Source: Citrus sinensis (Eukaryota > Streptophyta > Magnoliopsida > Sapindales > Rutaceae). Taken from it: 64,000 bases of DNA. The stretch spans positions 45,535,001 through 45,599,000 of the forward strand of contig NC_068558.1 of the NCBI RefSeq assembly GCF_022201045.2, given 5' to 3'. The notes beneath the pieces are model-generated. The model made no database searches. It was not told the origin of the DNA and worked only from the letters and a program-made list of their open reading frames with translations. Position numbers and translations under genes: made by a program. Shown here one piece after another: positions 37,401 through 48,929 of the stretch; the stretch's first letter is position 1, and each line of letters opens with the position of its first letter.

Positions 37401-38908
37401 GATACTGTAGGTGACTTCGTTGCTGATTCTGGAGAGGAGAGTGAAGTAGAAGATCTCTCAGATGGTTCCAAACAGGACAAACCTTTGTGGGAGAAAATCC
37501 TTATGAATGTTGTCCAAATGTCGTCACCTGTCAGAAATTCTAAAGCTGTCTGTTCTGATGACAATGCTAGCCTTTGGGCTCCAAAAGTCAACGGAAAACA
37601 TAACAAGCGTGTGCATTATGTTGGTTCAAAAGCTGAGGGGGAGTTGTCATCTCAAGAAAATAGTTTTGCCAAAATGATGCATGCTAATGTTCCAATGTAT
37701 AAGGAAGTTTTGCCCGGATTAGAAAGCTGGCAAGCCAGTAAAATTGCCACTTGGCACAATCTCGAGGGGCACTCTATCCAATGGTTTAGTGTGGTGTGCA
37801 TAGATCGAAGAGGTAATTTTCATTCTGTAGAAATAGTCATGCAATCGCGATAGGCAGTAGACAACATCGAGATTGTAAAAATTCAAATCTGGAAATATTA
37901 GTGTGGTGTGCAGAGATCGAAGAGGTAATTTTCATTCTGTAGAAATAGTCATGCAATCGCGATAGGCAGTAGCCAACATCGAGATTGTAAAAATTCGAAT
38001 CTGGAAATATTATTTAGGAACCCAATCAGACCATTTTTTTACAAGTTTCTAGTTGCCTTTTCCAGCTTTTATTGACCGTCCACGAATTTGGGACAGAAAT
38101 AATTGCCCTATGGTTTATGGAAAGTCATACTGTCTTTGTCCTAATCTCCAAATGGAATGTCTACTGCCTTCTCGATATCAGGAGAAATTCTAGAATACAT
38201 ATGTTGTATACAACCAACTAATGCATGCATGACATGTGTAATTAAGTTTAATACAACCACCACTTGCATGATAGTTTATAAAATAAATGCACACATGTCA
38301 TGACATTATTTGCTTGTTGTATGGGTGACATGGTACAACAGATATATTCTAGAATATCTTCGATATCAGAATGTCTTTCCATTGAAGTTTAGGCCTCAAT
38401 TTTGATTGTCATGATTTCGGATCAATCTGGCTGTTCCTGTTAAAGATTTGATTAACCCACTGATTTCAGGCATCATGGCTGACGTCACAACGGCATTGGC
38501 AACTGTAGGTGTCACTATATGTTCTTGTGTGGTGAGTGGTCAAAATTTATGACGTATTTATTCGTCGACTGTTAGTAGCTTGACTCTCTGATGTTTGTGA
38601 CACTTGTACTGTGTGTTCAGGCTGAAATTGACAGGGGAAGGGGAATAGCTGTCATGCTGTTTCATGTCGAAGGGAACCTTGAGAGTTTGGTAGCGTGCCA
38701 AATGTTCATTCACTAATGCTAATAATCTGCTACTACTTGGTCTTTTGTTCTTTTATCTTTTCCCTCTTTTTCTTATATCATGGAGCTGTTTCTTTTTGGT
38801 CAGGTTAATGCTTGCTCAAGTGTGGATTTAATCCTGGGTGTATTGGGATGGTCTACGGGTTGCAGCTGGCCAAGCTCCAAAGAAGACTGGCAATTTCATG
38901 AATGCTAA
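31411..38908 (+). CDS. RSH1: RelA/SpoT homologue 1, chloroplast ppGpp enzyme
   Basis: Twenty-four exons join in frame to 885 residues. They start 31411, 31572, 32278, 32545, 32723, 32907, 33156, 33339, 33497, 34182, 34469, 34946, 35112, 35272, 35431, 35730, 36022, 36252, 36434, 37122, 37356, 38470, 38621 and 38804. They end 31435, 31765, 32454, 32610, 32815, 33038, 33257, 33416, 33568, 34289, 34566, 35006, 35174, 35328, 35532, 35888, 36153, 36338, 36505, 37208, 37812, 38531, 38689 and 38908. The length is close to Arabidopsis RSH1. A plastid-targeting N-terminus precedes the HD hydrolase domain (IIHPVEVARIL with His174; LLHDTVEDT with His198-Asp199). Then come the synthetase-like domain (TPKPNGYQSLHTT, EVQIRTEEMDLIAERGIA), TGS (about 565-626) and C-terminal ACT (about 798-865). 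Known RSH1 proteins act mainly as ppGpp hydrolases. One intron is GC-AG, and the exon 21/intron junction is duplicated. Confidence 0.95.
33039..33155 (+). other. GC-AG intron of RSH1 (intron 6)
   Basis: The exon ends GAGACTAAG and the intron starts GCAATT. The next exon opens GTATCAAAGCTGGG, and translation matches the family sequence EGETKVSKLGKL. No GT donor nearby keeps the frame. GC-AG introns are a known minor class spliced by the major spliceosome. Confidence 0.8.
37786..38009. repeat. 112-bp tandem duplication across the RSH1 exon 21/intron 21 boundary
   Basis: Unit 1 is 37786-37897 and unit 2 is 37898-38009; I see about three mismatches. Each carries the end of exon 21 (encoding VVCIDRRG) plus the donor GAG/GTAATT and intron start. 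The first donor (after 37812) splices in frame to the ACT-domain exon at 38470. The second would retain 112 bp and shift the frame. Confidence 0.9.
38172..38369. mobile_element. 178-bp Mutator-like MITE in RSH1 intron 21
   Basis: Terminal inverted repeats of about 25 bp: the left end contains ATTCTAGAATACATATGTTG and the right end, reverse-complemented, ATTCTAGAATATATCTGTTG. The direct repeat TCGATATCAG lies at 38172-38181 and 38360-38369. A 9-10 bp target duplication fits the Mutator superfamily. It is non-coding, inside the intron and far from the splice sites. Confidence 0.8.
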
Positions 38909-39859
38909 TCAATTAGGGAGCCTGTTTGCCCAAATTGTTCACCCAGCAAGTGCAAGACTGGGTATGAAGTTTTGTCCCCAGAGTTCTGAGCTATAATAGA
39001 TTTTGTTAGTTAGTTACAAAGTTCTCATCTATTTGTTGACACCGGTAAGAAGATAAACCAGCAGAGCCTTCTGAGCTTAGTCTGTGGATTCAGGGCACTG
39101 TATATAGAGAAAGAGTGATAGTTAGAATTGTGTATACACCTGCAAAGGTACTTGCCATGAAAAGATGGCACAACATATATACAAAGCACAGGTCTCCTGC
39201 TATATATAAATTTCATCGTGGTTTAAATCCTTAATCTTCACTAGATCACTTGATCGCTCTGTAAATTGTATTATGTATCACTAAGCATAATCAAACGTCT
39301 AGGCCTCCATCACTTTGTCATGCATCAGCGTATGTCATATTGTATCTAGCTGGTCAAATTCTTTCCAGAGCAACAGACATGGCACTTGTGGTGCATGTTT
39401 AGATAGAGATGGTGCGGTGGTACACAACAGCTTCGCTGATGATGGTGGCAGTGGTGGGGTTATATAGTAGAGGGTAAAGAGATAAAAATTGTAGGAGAGA
39501 GTGAAACTGCGGTGATATTGCCAGTGTTGATTCTACATTCAGTATTTCGTACTTCCTCGACCAGGAATGCCATTTTCCATTTGGCTCTTTTATGCTTTGT
39601 TCTGATGCTAAATGTGTTTGTAGCTAGGAATCTGTTGCTAATATGGCTCTCTAATGTACTCAGATTCTTAATAATAAGACACGACTATGGATTTGCTGTT
39701 AATATAAACATTGAGCTTTTACTTTGTAATAGCGAAGGACATAACAGTCAATAGACAGAAGGCGGTTTACTGTGCTGATTTGCCAAAAACGTTGAAAATA
39801 TACCAGAATTCCGACATTTATTACATGTAAAAACTCTCTAAATCATCTGTGATGACTCT
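38909..39859. other. Intergenic region between convergent RSH1 and the acidic protein gene
   Basis: 3' UTR sequence of RSH1, then non-coding DNA. The 80-codon frame at 39512-39754 has no domain I recognise. Confidence 0.55.
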
Positions 39860-41391
39860 TTAAACGCGTGGATGAATGACAGAATTCTCATAAGAGAGAT
39901 CCTGAAGCGGAGATGTACGATGAATGTTCAGAAGTAGCAGCAGCAAGAGTAGCGCCAGCAACGTCCAAACACAAACCTCCCGTGTTGGTAAGTGCATTGT
40001 CTCAACTTTCGCCATGACAAACTCCTGCGGTGTTTTCTTGTTCAAAATCGGTGCATTTTCAGTAGTTTCATTCTTGCTTCCGTATTCACATTTGCTGTTT
40101 ATGTAATCGCATTCTGTTTTGGCCATCTTGTTGGCATTCATTACTTTGAGTTCATGTGATAAAGCCTCTATCATATCTGCTGGCCAAATTGCTTCGACAT
40201 TGGATTCCCTGGAAGAGCTACCTGTTCCTTCAGAGCTCTCTTCCTCTTTCTCTATGACATCTTCTTCTTCACTGCTACTGTCATTGTTGTCATGGTTGCC
40301 ATCATAGACACCATGATCATGATCGTCTTCGTCATCACTTTCTTCTTCTTCAACTGGTTGCGTTGTTAAGTTCTCCTCGTCTTCATCACATTCTTTTTCT
40401 TGTTCTTCTTCTTCCTCAACTGGCTGCATTGTTGAATTCTCTTTTGGAGATATTTCTCCTTCCAGGCTGCCTTTCTCTTTATCCATGACATATTCCTCAA
40501 TAGCGCCATCATCATCTCCTTCTTCTGACTGCTTGGATGAATTTTCTTCCAGTGCCAATTCTTCTGTCCCAGCTGGTTCATCCTCTTTCTTCACTTCAAT
40601 GATGTCTATCAGTTGAAAATTCTCACCGGATTCATTCTTGATCTTGATTTGTGGTGCTGGCGCTGAAGTCTCTTCATTGTTAAGAATCTCATCGCATGAT
40701 TCAGTGATTTCCTTGTTTAATTCGTCAGAGAAGAGGATGTCCTGTTGATAACCGCTACTAGGATCTTCTTCTTTTTCCGCATCAATTATGGGAATAGGTT
40801 TATCTTCCTGAACCAAATTACTCAACATGTTAGTTAATACTGTGCTTTTGGCAGCACCTAGTGTTAGTCATTAATAATAATAATACTACAATTCTTTCTA
40901 TCAACAAAGATGTTTCTAACAATTACCAAGGCCAAATTATGGGCAGAGACCAACTCCCGGGAATCCATGGGGCTTTCAATGACACCAATTGTTGGTGTTA
41001 CATGGTTTGCACAACTGCAAAACAACCACATTAGAAAGGTAGAGAATCAAATATAATAACAATCAGAAAGATTGGAAAATTTTAACTGCGATGCTAACCA
41101 ATAATTTTGATGCACAGCTGTTGTCGGATTTTGAAGAACAGAGCTCAGCCCTTGAGTTCCATCATGTACTTTCTCCGAAGCCGTTGTTGCTGCTGCTGAT
41201 GAATCCTCCTTATTCTTCTGATCATCTCCTCCACTGTTTCTATTCTTAATGATTGCAAACGCGGCCATCAAGCCTGCAGCAGCCAATCCTCCACCCAACA
41301 AGACAGCGCCTCCTAAAACACCTCCACTACCAACGTTGAAGCGTAGCTGTGATTTCTTTTTCTCACGAGCGCTCTTGTCCTCCTCCGCCAT
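39860..41391 (-). CDS. Plant protein of unknown function: Gly/Ala hydrophobic N-region, long acidic domain, C-terminal membrane segment
   Basis: Three exons on the minus strand (41391-41099, 41014-40927, 40807-39860) give 442 residues with GT-AG introns and frame continuity. The basic N-terminus (MAEEDKSAREKKKSQLRF) is followed by a Gly/Ala/Leu-rich hydrophobic stretch at about residues 20-48. The centre is extremely acidic, with imperfect repeats of the form KENSTMQPVEEEE and ENLTTQPVEEEE. Near the C-terminus is a Leu-rich membrane segment ([16 protein letters not shown]) and a short tail. I do not recognise the family. The layout suggests a membrane-anchored protein with a disordered, possibly cation-binding or chaperone-like acidic domain; that is inference. 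The third exon could start at an internal ATG (about 40828), but the acceptor at 40807 keeps the longer frame. Confidence 0.7.
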
Positions 41392-42554
41392 CTTTAATTT
41401 TATGTTCGTTTGTGATGAATGAAACGGTTTTGTTGCTTTAAAGAGGAAAGAATATTGACTTGATTTGGTTAGGAGTGTAAAGTATCAAACTCGGAGTTTG
41501 AAGCGGACATCCCGATTTGTTGTTGCCCAGTATCTCCCGTTCCTTCTTACTCGTTCGCTCCTTGATATTCTGTTATTCTCACCCGCCCGTGACCACGTCT
41601 GTTCGGTGACCTCCTTTTCAATGTCTTTGTTTTGTTGCACGACTCGAGTTTTTCGTGTCACGCTCGCCCGCCCACCTCAAACCAAAAGCACGCGGACCCC
41701 CTCACTCCAATTAATAGTAACAATAAGCATTTATCATCAACGTTAACTAACTCATATTCTAATACTACTCTGTGTTGTTACGTCGTGATACATGTAATAG
41801 CTGTCACAATATCGTGTCTCCGTGGCCGTCTAGATGACTTTTCATTAATATTTGTCTTGACTTTGCTAGCCAGTAGGCGGTGGGGTGGTTGAGACCAAAT
41901 TTTATTTGCTGCCTTTCAAATTCACCTTGCGTCATTTTTAATACATAAACATTATGATTATATATATATATATAGATATAGTAACGCACGTACACTAGAG
42001 ACTTCAACCTTAAAATATAATCATACTATTGTATGATGAAATTTAAATGACATACCGTTGAATTGAGAGAAGCAAAACACATGCTCTATTGTATATTTAG
42101 AGATATGCTAAGTGCTTGTTGAATCTTTACGGGTTGATTCTTAAGAATTTTGATGAATTCAACACAATGAAGCCGAATTAGAACAACAAAACAGAACTCA
42201 GAACAAATCCAGTAAAGAAGAACAAGGTTGTAAGCAGTCAAGTAATGAACGAAAAATCTACACTCCTTATTGATCAAAACAATCAAGATACAATTGAATT
42301 TTACAGAAGAGATTGCATAGATCACAAAGAATCAAATTCCATGCAAATTGAGTAGCAAATCAAGTAGAAAAAGATCTGAAATCAGGTGCTGCTCGTCTCG
42401 TCAGCCCCTTATGGTTTGAACGGAATTGCCGCGTCTTAGGTAAATATCAACTGAAGTCAATCTGCAAAATCCTCCATAACTTCTTCAGATTTTCATTGGA
42501 GTCCAAAACTTCAGATGCTTCTATCTTCACAGTGCTAATTAAACTCGTAATTAA
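41392..42554. other. Promoter of the acidic protein gene and intergenic sequence
   Basis: Non-coding. A short (TA)n run lies near 41963. The sequence from 42086 to 42554 is probably 3' flank of the Ole e 1 gene. No further gene is recognised. Confidence 0.5.
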
Positions 42555-43219
42555 TCAATAACCATTAGGGTATGCTTTAGTACTGTTGGACCGATAGAAA
42601 AATGGTGGAACGGAGAATAATATCATCTTGCTTTTATTGAGGGTGCGATAAGAAGAAAGAAGAGCACCAGCGGTCCAGTTGTTTATGTTTGTTGGAACAT
42701 TACAAGTCTTTGATGGGGAGAGCTCAAGAAAAGCCTTGCACTCTTTAAGCCTCGAGAAATTCTCCACCTCAGAAGGAGACAATGTTGCAAAGAAATAGCC
42801 TTTGGCATCTGTTGCATCACTCAATATTGAGAATGGTGCTGCTTCGTAGCCATGCTCGTCGTTTGCTAGACATGTTATCCTTGCGACGGCTCCTATTTCA
42901 TGTAATTTAAATTTGAAAAAGACACAAATTTTGGGGACACTATAGGTACTTCCTTTTTCATTATACAAGCCAATGAAGATAACAACGTACCCAGCGATTG
43001 CTAATTACCTTCAATTGGGGTGATTTTTGAGCGTGAATTGCAGAAAATAAGCCCTTGGATGCCCAATCTTGTATAGTGTAGACCTTCTATTTCTGCTTGT
43101 TCTGGTTTCTCAACGTAGGGATTGGGGTCATACTCATACCCACAGGCTGAAGTGATGGCCATCATTGACAAAACAAGAATAGAGATTGCAAAGATGGAAC
43201 GAGTGAGAGCCATTTTCAT
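42555..43219 (-). CDS. Secreted Ole e 1-like (pollen allergen/extensin family) protein
   Basis: Two exons (43219-43009 and 42892-42555) encode 182 residues. The signal peptide MKMALTRSIFAISILVLSMMAITSA precedes a short linker and the Ole e 1 fold. That fold has GLIFCNSRSKITPIEGA, then ARITCLANDEHGYE, TDAKGYFFATL, LKECKAFL and KTCNVPTN, with the conserved cysteines. The intron falls right after the TPIEG motif, as in its paralogue 3.5 kb away. The family acts outside the cell, in pollen or vascular cell walls; the exact role is unknown. A second in-frame ATG two codons later (MALTR) matches the paralogue start and is an equally good initiation site. Confidence 0.88.
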
Positions 43220-44820
43220 CTATTAATTACAGAAGAAGGATTGATGAGTACTGGGTTTATGGAACGTTACCAATATGGCTAGCTTTTTATAGAGATGAGT
43301 GGCACTATCTTCTTGTTCACTACGTCCAAAATAAAATATTAACTTGGGAAGAGTAGGAAGTAACTTGGTGGCACGACATAAATTAAATTATAGGACTTAC
43401 GTGGTAGTGGTGCCAAATAAGTATGCATGCATATACGTAACCCACTGCTCCGATTATCTGTAGCATAACGTGCAAACGGCTAAGCTAAGAAGAATGGAGA
43501 AATATTAATCAAGTTATTATTACTTTTTCAACCCTGTTTTTTTATTAAGAATCGATTATTAAGCAAGTCAAATACTATCTACATGCACGAAGTCTTGGAC
43601 TCCGACGATTATTGAGTGGAACAAAGGCTGGCAATAAGACTATCCTCGCTTTCTTTCTCGCAAAACGATTAGGTATCACCTTGGCTTGTCAACAGCCACT
43701 ACCATCCAAGTTGCATTGGCTAATATTTTAAGATTCGATGTTTCTGACTAATTTCTTCAATGTCGCTGTCTGCTAGTTTGACCCTTTGAGTTTATTTCAC
43801 AATAGTATAAACTATCACGTTTAAGAACGATGAGAATGGAAGTAGGTTGTCATCTAGTTAAACTTCTGACTAAAGATTATGACCTAATTTTTCATCCATT
43901 AAATCTATTTAATCCAGTAGTATATGAATGATGACTTAAATATTGCTTACTCACTTTACATTGACACCATTATATAGATTCAAATGATGAAAAATTAAGT
44001 CAGTTTTTAAGTTAAGGAACCCAGCCGAGAAAGCTTCTAGTCCGGTTATAGACTTTATAAAATCCAAATCCTCTTTCAAATGCTTCTTCATATATTGACA
44101 AAATTATAGAACATTTTATACTATTGTAAAATAATTAATTTTACATAATTGTAAAATCATCACGAAAGCTTTCAATAATAGGAGTGAGCTTCCCACTGCA
44201 GCATCACCAATTAGACAAAACAACGGGGTAGATTAGGAGAAGCGGCCTCAAGATAACATAACGGCTGGCGTGCAATGTAATATTTGGCAATCCGATCCGA
44301 AGAAAATTAAAAGAAGGAAAGAAAGTAAGATTTGAATTGCTGAAACAAGATTCAAAATCAATGCTTCCCTTGAATTAAACTCTTTGACATTGATAACCTT
44401 ATTAATTATGGTATATGATATCGGTCATATCGCTATCATTTACAGATTTAAATGCCATAATGTCGACGAAGTTTGTACAAATATATGAACAAGATCTGGA
44501 CCGTTGGAGAAGACAAGAACTCGCTATTCAATATATATATTTCGATTTTAGTTTGTGATTTCATTACATGTTTTGACATGTTATACTAGGTTCTATATAA
44601 ATTGACAAAACACATTTTTGTCCTTCTTCGAAAGTAAACAATTGCATTCCAGAAACACAAAGTTACAAAGATATCTAGAATAGTAGTTGAAAACTTACCC
44701 AACCAAACAGCCATAGAACGAACTTGCAATGTATATTTAGCTAATTATTATGTATGGGCCGTGTCATTTAACCTCCATCCGTTGCACGATATCTGGAATG
44801 ACCCAAGATATCTCCTTTGG

Positions 44821-44947
44821 TGGATTCAATTCATTAGGTGGTAAATATCCTAAACGATTTAATTGTTTGTAATGAAACACACTGCGTAAACTTTTGAATA
44901 TCAACTGATCAGTGGATTCAATTCATTAGATGGTAAATATCCTAAAC
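44821..44947. repeat. Pair of 35-bp direct repeats
   Basis: 44821-44855 and 44913-44947 read TGGATTCAATTCATTAG(G/A)TG and then GTAAATATCCTAAAC, with one mismatch, 92 bp apart. The origin is unclear; a small segmental duplication is the simplest view. Confidence 0.85.
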
Positions 44948-45136
44948 AATATAAGCGTGACAGCTGGTAATTAAAGCAATGGTGATGCTCATGAGTGAGC
45001 GAGTTACGTTGTATTATCGTAGTCTTACACTTGAAGCCATACTAGTGACATTGACCATTTAGCCAGAAACAATTAAGTTAGACGTTAATGTTGACGCTGA
45101 TACCTCTGATATATTTTAGAATTTTTCCATCTTTAA

Positions 45137-45245
45137 TGGCATGTTTGGTTTGAAGAAATAAAGGGGAAGGAGAGGAAGGAAAAGGAGGAGAGGAAAAAGA
45201 AACAAAAGGAGAAATAATAAATTTGATGTGTCAAACCAAACAATA
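45137..45245. mobile_element. Possible short MITE with GTTTGGTTTG termini
   Basis: ATGTTTGGTTTGAAG near 45141 is mirrored by the reverse complement of TCAAACCAAACAAT near 45231. The interior is purine-rich (GGAAGGAGAGG). It is about 105 bp. No target duplication was identified. Confidence 0.3.
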
Positions 45246-46374
45246 AAATTGAGATTGATCTTTTTTTTTTCTTCTTTTAATTTCCTCTCCCCTCTCTCTT
45301 TTTTGTTCTTCTTTTCTACTCCCATCTCTTCCGGATATCATCTTATAGAAATTTTGAAAAGGAAAAAGAACAAGGAGCCCCTTAATGTTAGGAAAATAAA
45401 GAACATAAACTCCTTAACGTTTTAAAAAAGACATATAACCCCCTTTTTGTTGAGGGATATATTTGCAATCATTTTGCTGGAATAGCCTTCATATAAAGTC
45501 TACGACAGCTACCATTGTTTACTTCACGTATTCAACACCAATCCATTGTCGAAGCACATGCCACTCGAGGTTGGTGACTAAATTTGATCAAATATGTCCA
45601 GTTAATATGTTGAATTTTTTTTTATTGTTAAGTTAAAAATAGGGTTGGCAAAAAAATTCGGACGGGGCCGCATGTGTTGGGCTTGGATATAGATAAAAAA
45701 ATTGTAAAATTTGCATAAATTGAGTCTGGATAAAGATTTAAAAAAAGTATAGACTTCACCCGCACTTTTTCATTTATAAATAAAAAAGAAAAACTCAAAA
45801 TATTAAAAATTAATAGGATTTTTATATTAGTATTTGTGATTTATTATATTGTATTACTAATATTTTGTGTATTGGACAATTATATATTCACTAGTTATCT
45901 TTAATTTGAATTTTTTTTTACGTTATTAAAAAAATATTTCATAATTATTGAAAAAGACAAAACCCGTCCAGCCCAAGCCCACACTTTTGAAGGGCCTCAG
46001 TTTGTTTTAATATTAGTTTTTTTTTAAACGTTAAAAAATTTATATCCCCTTTTTTAATTTACCAACCTTAATTAAAAATAAATTAAATTTATTAACAAAA
46101 AGAGATTATAGGTCTTTTTTTAAAATGTTAAGAAGTTTTATGTCATATTCTCCAAATGTTAAGGTTCATTGTCCTCTTCTCATTGCAAAAAAAGACATAC
46201 ATTCTGATAATTCTCTTGGTTAGTTAATCAGAATAAGAATAATAAATATTATATAGAATAAATGACATTGAACTATTACAAATGATTTTGCATTAATAAA
46301 ACAGAGAATAAAACATAATACAAATTACAAACAACAAAACTAAATCTGATCGTACATCCTCGAACTCTTTTTTT

Positions 46375-47298
46375 TTATAATTTTAAAAAAGAAAAAACAC
46401 ATGAAAGCTCAGGTTGAGGCTTAGGTTCAGGTTCAGGTTCAGGTTCTGGGGTGAAGACGAAAGGTCGGAGTCGGTATAATTTGATATTTTTGTGTTTGAG
46501 AATGCGATAAGTGTCAAGAGGAGCACCACTCATCCCGTTATTGATATCAGTTGGAACTTTACAGTTCTCCAATGGAGAGTTATCCACCTTTGCTTTGCAA
46601 TCTGTAAGTTTTGAATAGTTCCCCAGCTTGGAAATTGAAACAGGCAACGTTGCAAAAAAGTAACCCTTCTCATCAGTTGCAGGACTCAATCTGGACTGAG
46701 TTGTCTCGTACCCATTCTCATCATCACCGATACATGTTATTCTTGCTTTAGCACCTGCATTATTTTTTTAATAGGCAAATATGAATATATATACGTACAT
46801 ATATAAAACAAAAATATGCCAATTTTGATCACGAAAGTAACGTAGATTAATTAAAAACAATTATTGAAGGCAGAAATTACCTTTGATTGGAGTAACTTTT
46901 TGGCCAGATTTACATAAAACAAGGCCTTCAATGCATAGGGGGAGTAGCTTTTCCGTATCTAATAGCTTCGGATTTCCAAGTCCTTGTTTTGGGACAACCC
47001 CGCCGCCGTAACCTTCTGGCTTCAATCTGTCGAGGTCGGGTTTGGGGACATTATTGCTAAGATCCTTGGGCTTATTTGGAACGCTTAAATGGGTTTTAGG
47101 GACGTGATCGGTGAAATCTTTTGGTTTGTTTAGTTGGTCAAGTTCTGGCTTTGGGATGTTATTATTAAGTGGGACATCTTGATTAATTGGTTTGTTAGGT
47201 ACTGGGACTTGTGTATTAACATAATCAGCAGCAGAAGCAATTGAAAGTGATAACAAGAGAAGCAAACATGTTGCGAAGAAGAAACGGGTGAGAGCCAT
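46375..47298 (-). CDS. Secreted Ole e 1-like protein with Pro/Lys repeat linker (arabinogalactan/extensin-like)
   Basis: Two exons (47298-46881 and 46754-46375) encode 265 residues. A signal peptide ending at SIASA is followed by a linker of about 90 residues. It has imperfect repeats built on (V/I)PKP-L-NKPKD-, for example NIPKPELDQLNKPKDF and NVPKPDLDRLKPEG. Then comes the Ole e 1 domain (CIEGLVLCKSGQKVTPIKGAKARITC, DEKGYFFATL, LTDCKAKV, ENCKVPTD). The C-tail PEPEPEPEPKPQPEL comes from a hexanucleotide repeat. The intron position is identical to the paralogue at 42555-43219, but the linker is unique to this copy. Proline-rich repeats suggest a cell-wall structural protein. A SINE sits about 110 bp upstream of the start codon. 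Confidence 0.88.
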
Positions 47299-47398
47299 GG
47301 TGCGATATGCACAAGTGACTTGTGATGAAATCGAAATTAAGCTTCAGTATATTGGTGAATTGAAGGAGTAACGCCCGTGGACTTAAATAGGGAAGGAT

Positions 47399-47646
47399 GC
47401 TACAATTGTTTTTTTTTTTTTTTTTGGTCTTATCCACGAGGTATCCTGGGGAGGGCCCCAACTGTGGGAGACACCTTTAAGCCCGTACCACAACTCAGAC
47501 TAGAAGTCCCCGCTCGAACCGGGAGGCACAGGTTCTCCCAACAAAGGCGACTTCCCTGCGACTCGAACTGGGGAGCAAACCCAGTCAAGCCACTTAAGGG
47601 GACTCCATTGCCAGTGGAGCCAACACTTTGTTGGTTGCTACAATTG
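47399..47646 (-). mobile_element. tRNA-derived SINE, family 2, copy A
   Basis: The 228-bp body at 47409-47636 is flanked by GCTACAATTG (47399-47408 and 47637-47646). In the minus orientation it starts AACCAACAAAGTGTTGGCTC. It carries an A-box-like TGGCTTGACTGG and a B-box core GTTCGAGTC, and ends in about 17 A. It is close to copy B at 50201-50428, with the same 228-bp length and roughly 90% identity by eye. It lies just upstream of the Ole e 1-like gene. Confidence 0.88.
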
Positions 47647-48929
47647 TTTTTTCTTTTAAAATAAAGCGTGCAAGCTAGCTAGCTAGCTGTGGAAGAATTT
47701 AGTTGTACAACTGACGAGAAAGAAGAATATAAATGAAATTCAGAGCACTGAATAGTGATCGTGAATGCTTGCTTCCTCCATGGAGAATGTATATCATCTG
47801 AACGCGACAAGCATTAACGCAACTGAAGGCTAGCTAAAGCCAACCCACAACATGCCTAAAGACGGCGGAATTTGCAGGCATGATCTGTATTTATTCAACT
47901 GAAATTCGTCTTTTATCTCATTATTTATTCTAAAATAAACACGCGCTCAATTACAAGATTCTACCATATATTTCCTTAGATGCGCATAATTAATTAATAT
48001 CAAGCTGCCAACTAGTTGAGTTAGAATGGTAAAAATTTTTATATTCAAGTACAGAAAATTTAGTATTTGAATTCTATTCATATAGATGAGAAGGAGATTA
48101 TGTTGATATTAAACTAAACTTTTTTTTTTTAAATGAAGTGATGCCAAATATAGCTTTATCTTTTAACATAAATATTAAGTGTATGTTTAATATGACTTAT
48201 ATAATGATTATAAGTATTTATTTAATTGTATAAGTTTTTATCAAAATTTTTGTTTGTTGTTTGGTTGTTTTTTAGTAGAACTTTTAAAAATTAAATAAAT
48301 TATTTCCCCTCAACTTGTAAAAACTCAAATTTTGGGATTTTGGGATAGAAATTGAAATTTTTTTTCAAATATTAAAATGTCTAAAATATTCTTTATTTAT
48401 TTGATAATTTTGTAATATAACTTTAAAAAACTTGTCTATTTGAGTAATTTTTAATAAACACTTTTATTGACAACCAAATAACTAAATTTTTTTTATAAAA
48501 ACTCTATTTTTAAAAATTTTATTAAGAAAATTTTACTTAAATAAACTCTATTTGAAAAGTTATATCAAATGAAGTTTTACACATACATAGATTTGCATTT
48601 TATTTCTTTTGAAACTCAAGGATCAAAACCCCAATTTGCCAGTTCTTTCTTGCATTTAAAGTGTAGGTAAGTCGAAATGAAGGGCATAGTGAAGTGAAAA
48701 CTTGATGAGAACTAAAGTCTAAAATACATCAATTGTCATGTATATACAATGATTTTTTTTCATACATTCACTCTCTTGTATATTTCTTCATTGTAACTGT
48801 AATTTTTCTGACAAATTTAATTGAAATGAATGAATAATATACATTATTGATTTTATATAATAATTTTATTTATTGTATAGATCATATGGTATGTATTAGT
48901 GATAATGTTGATAATATATTAATTGGAGA

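Larger units (their letters stand above)
43220..46374. other. Intergenic region between the two Ole e 1-like genes
   Basis: AT-rich non-coding DNA. Contains a TATA-like CTATAAAAAG on the minus strand near 43285, a 35-bp direct repeat (44821 and 44913) and a purine/pyrimidine foldback near 45137-45245. No gene is recognised. Confidence 0.55.
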
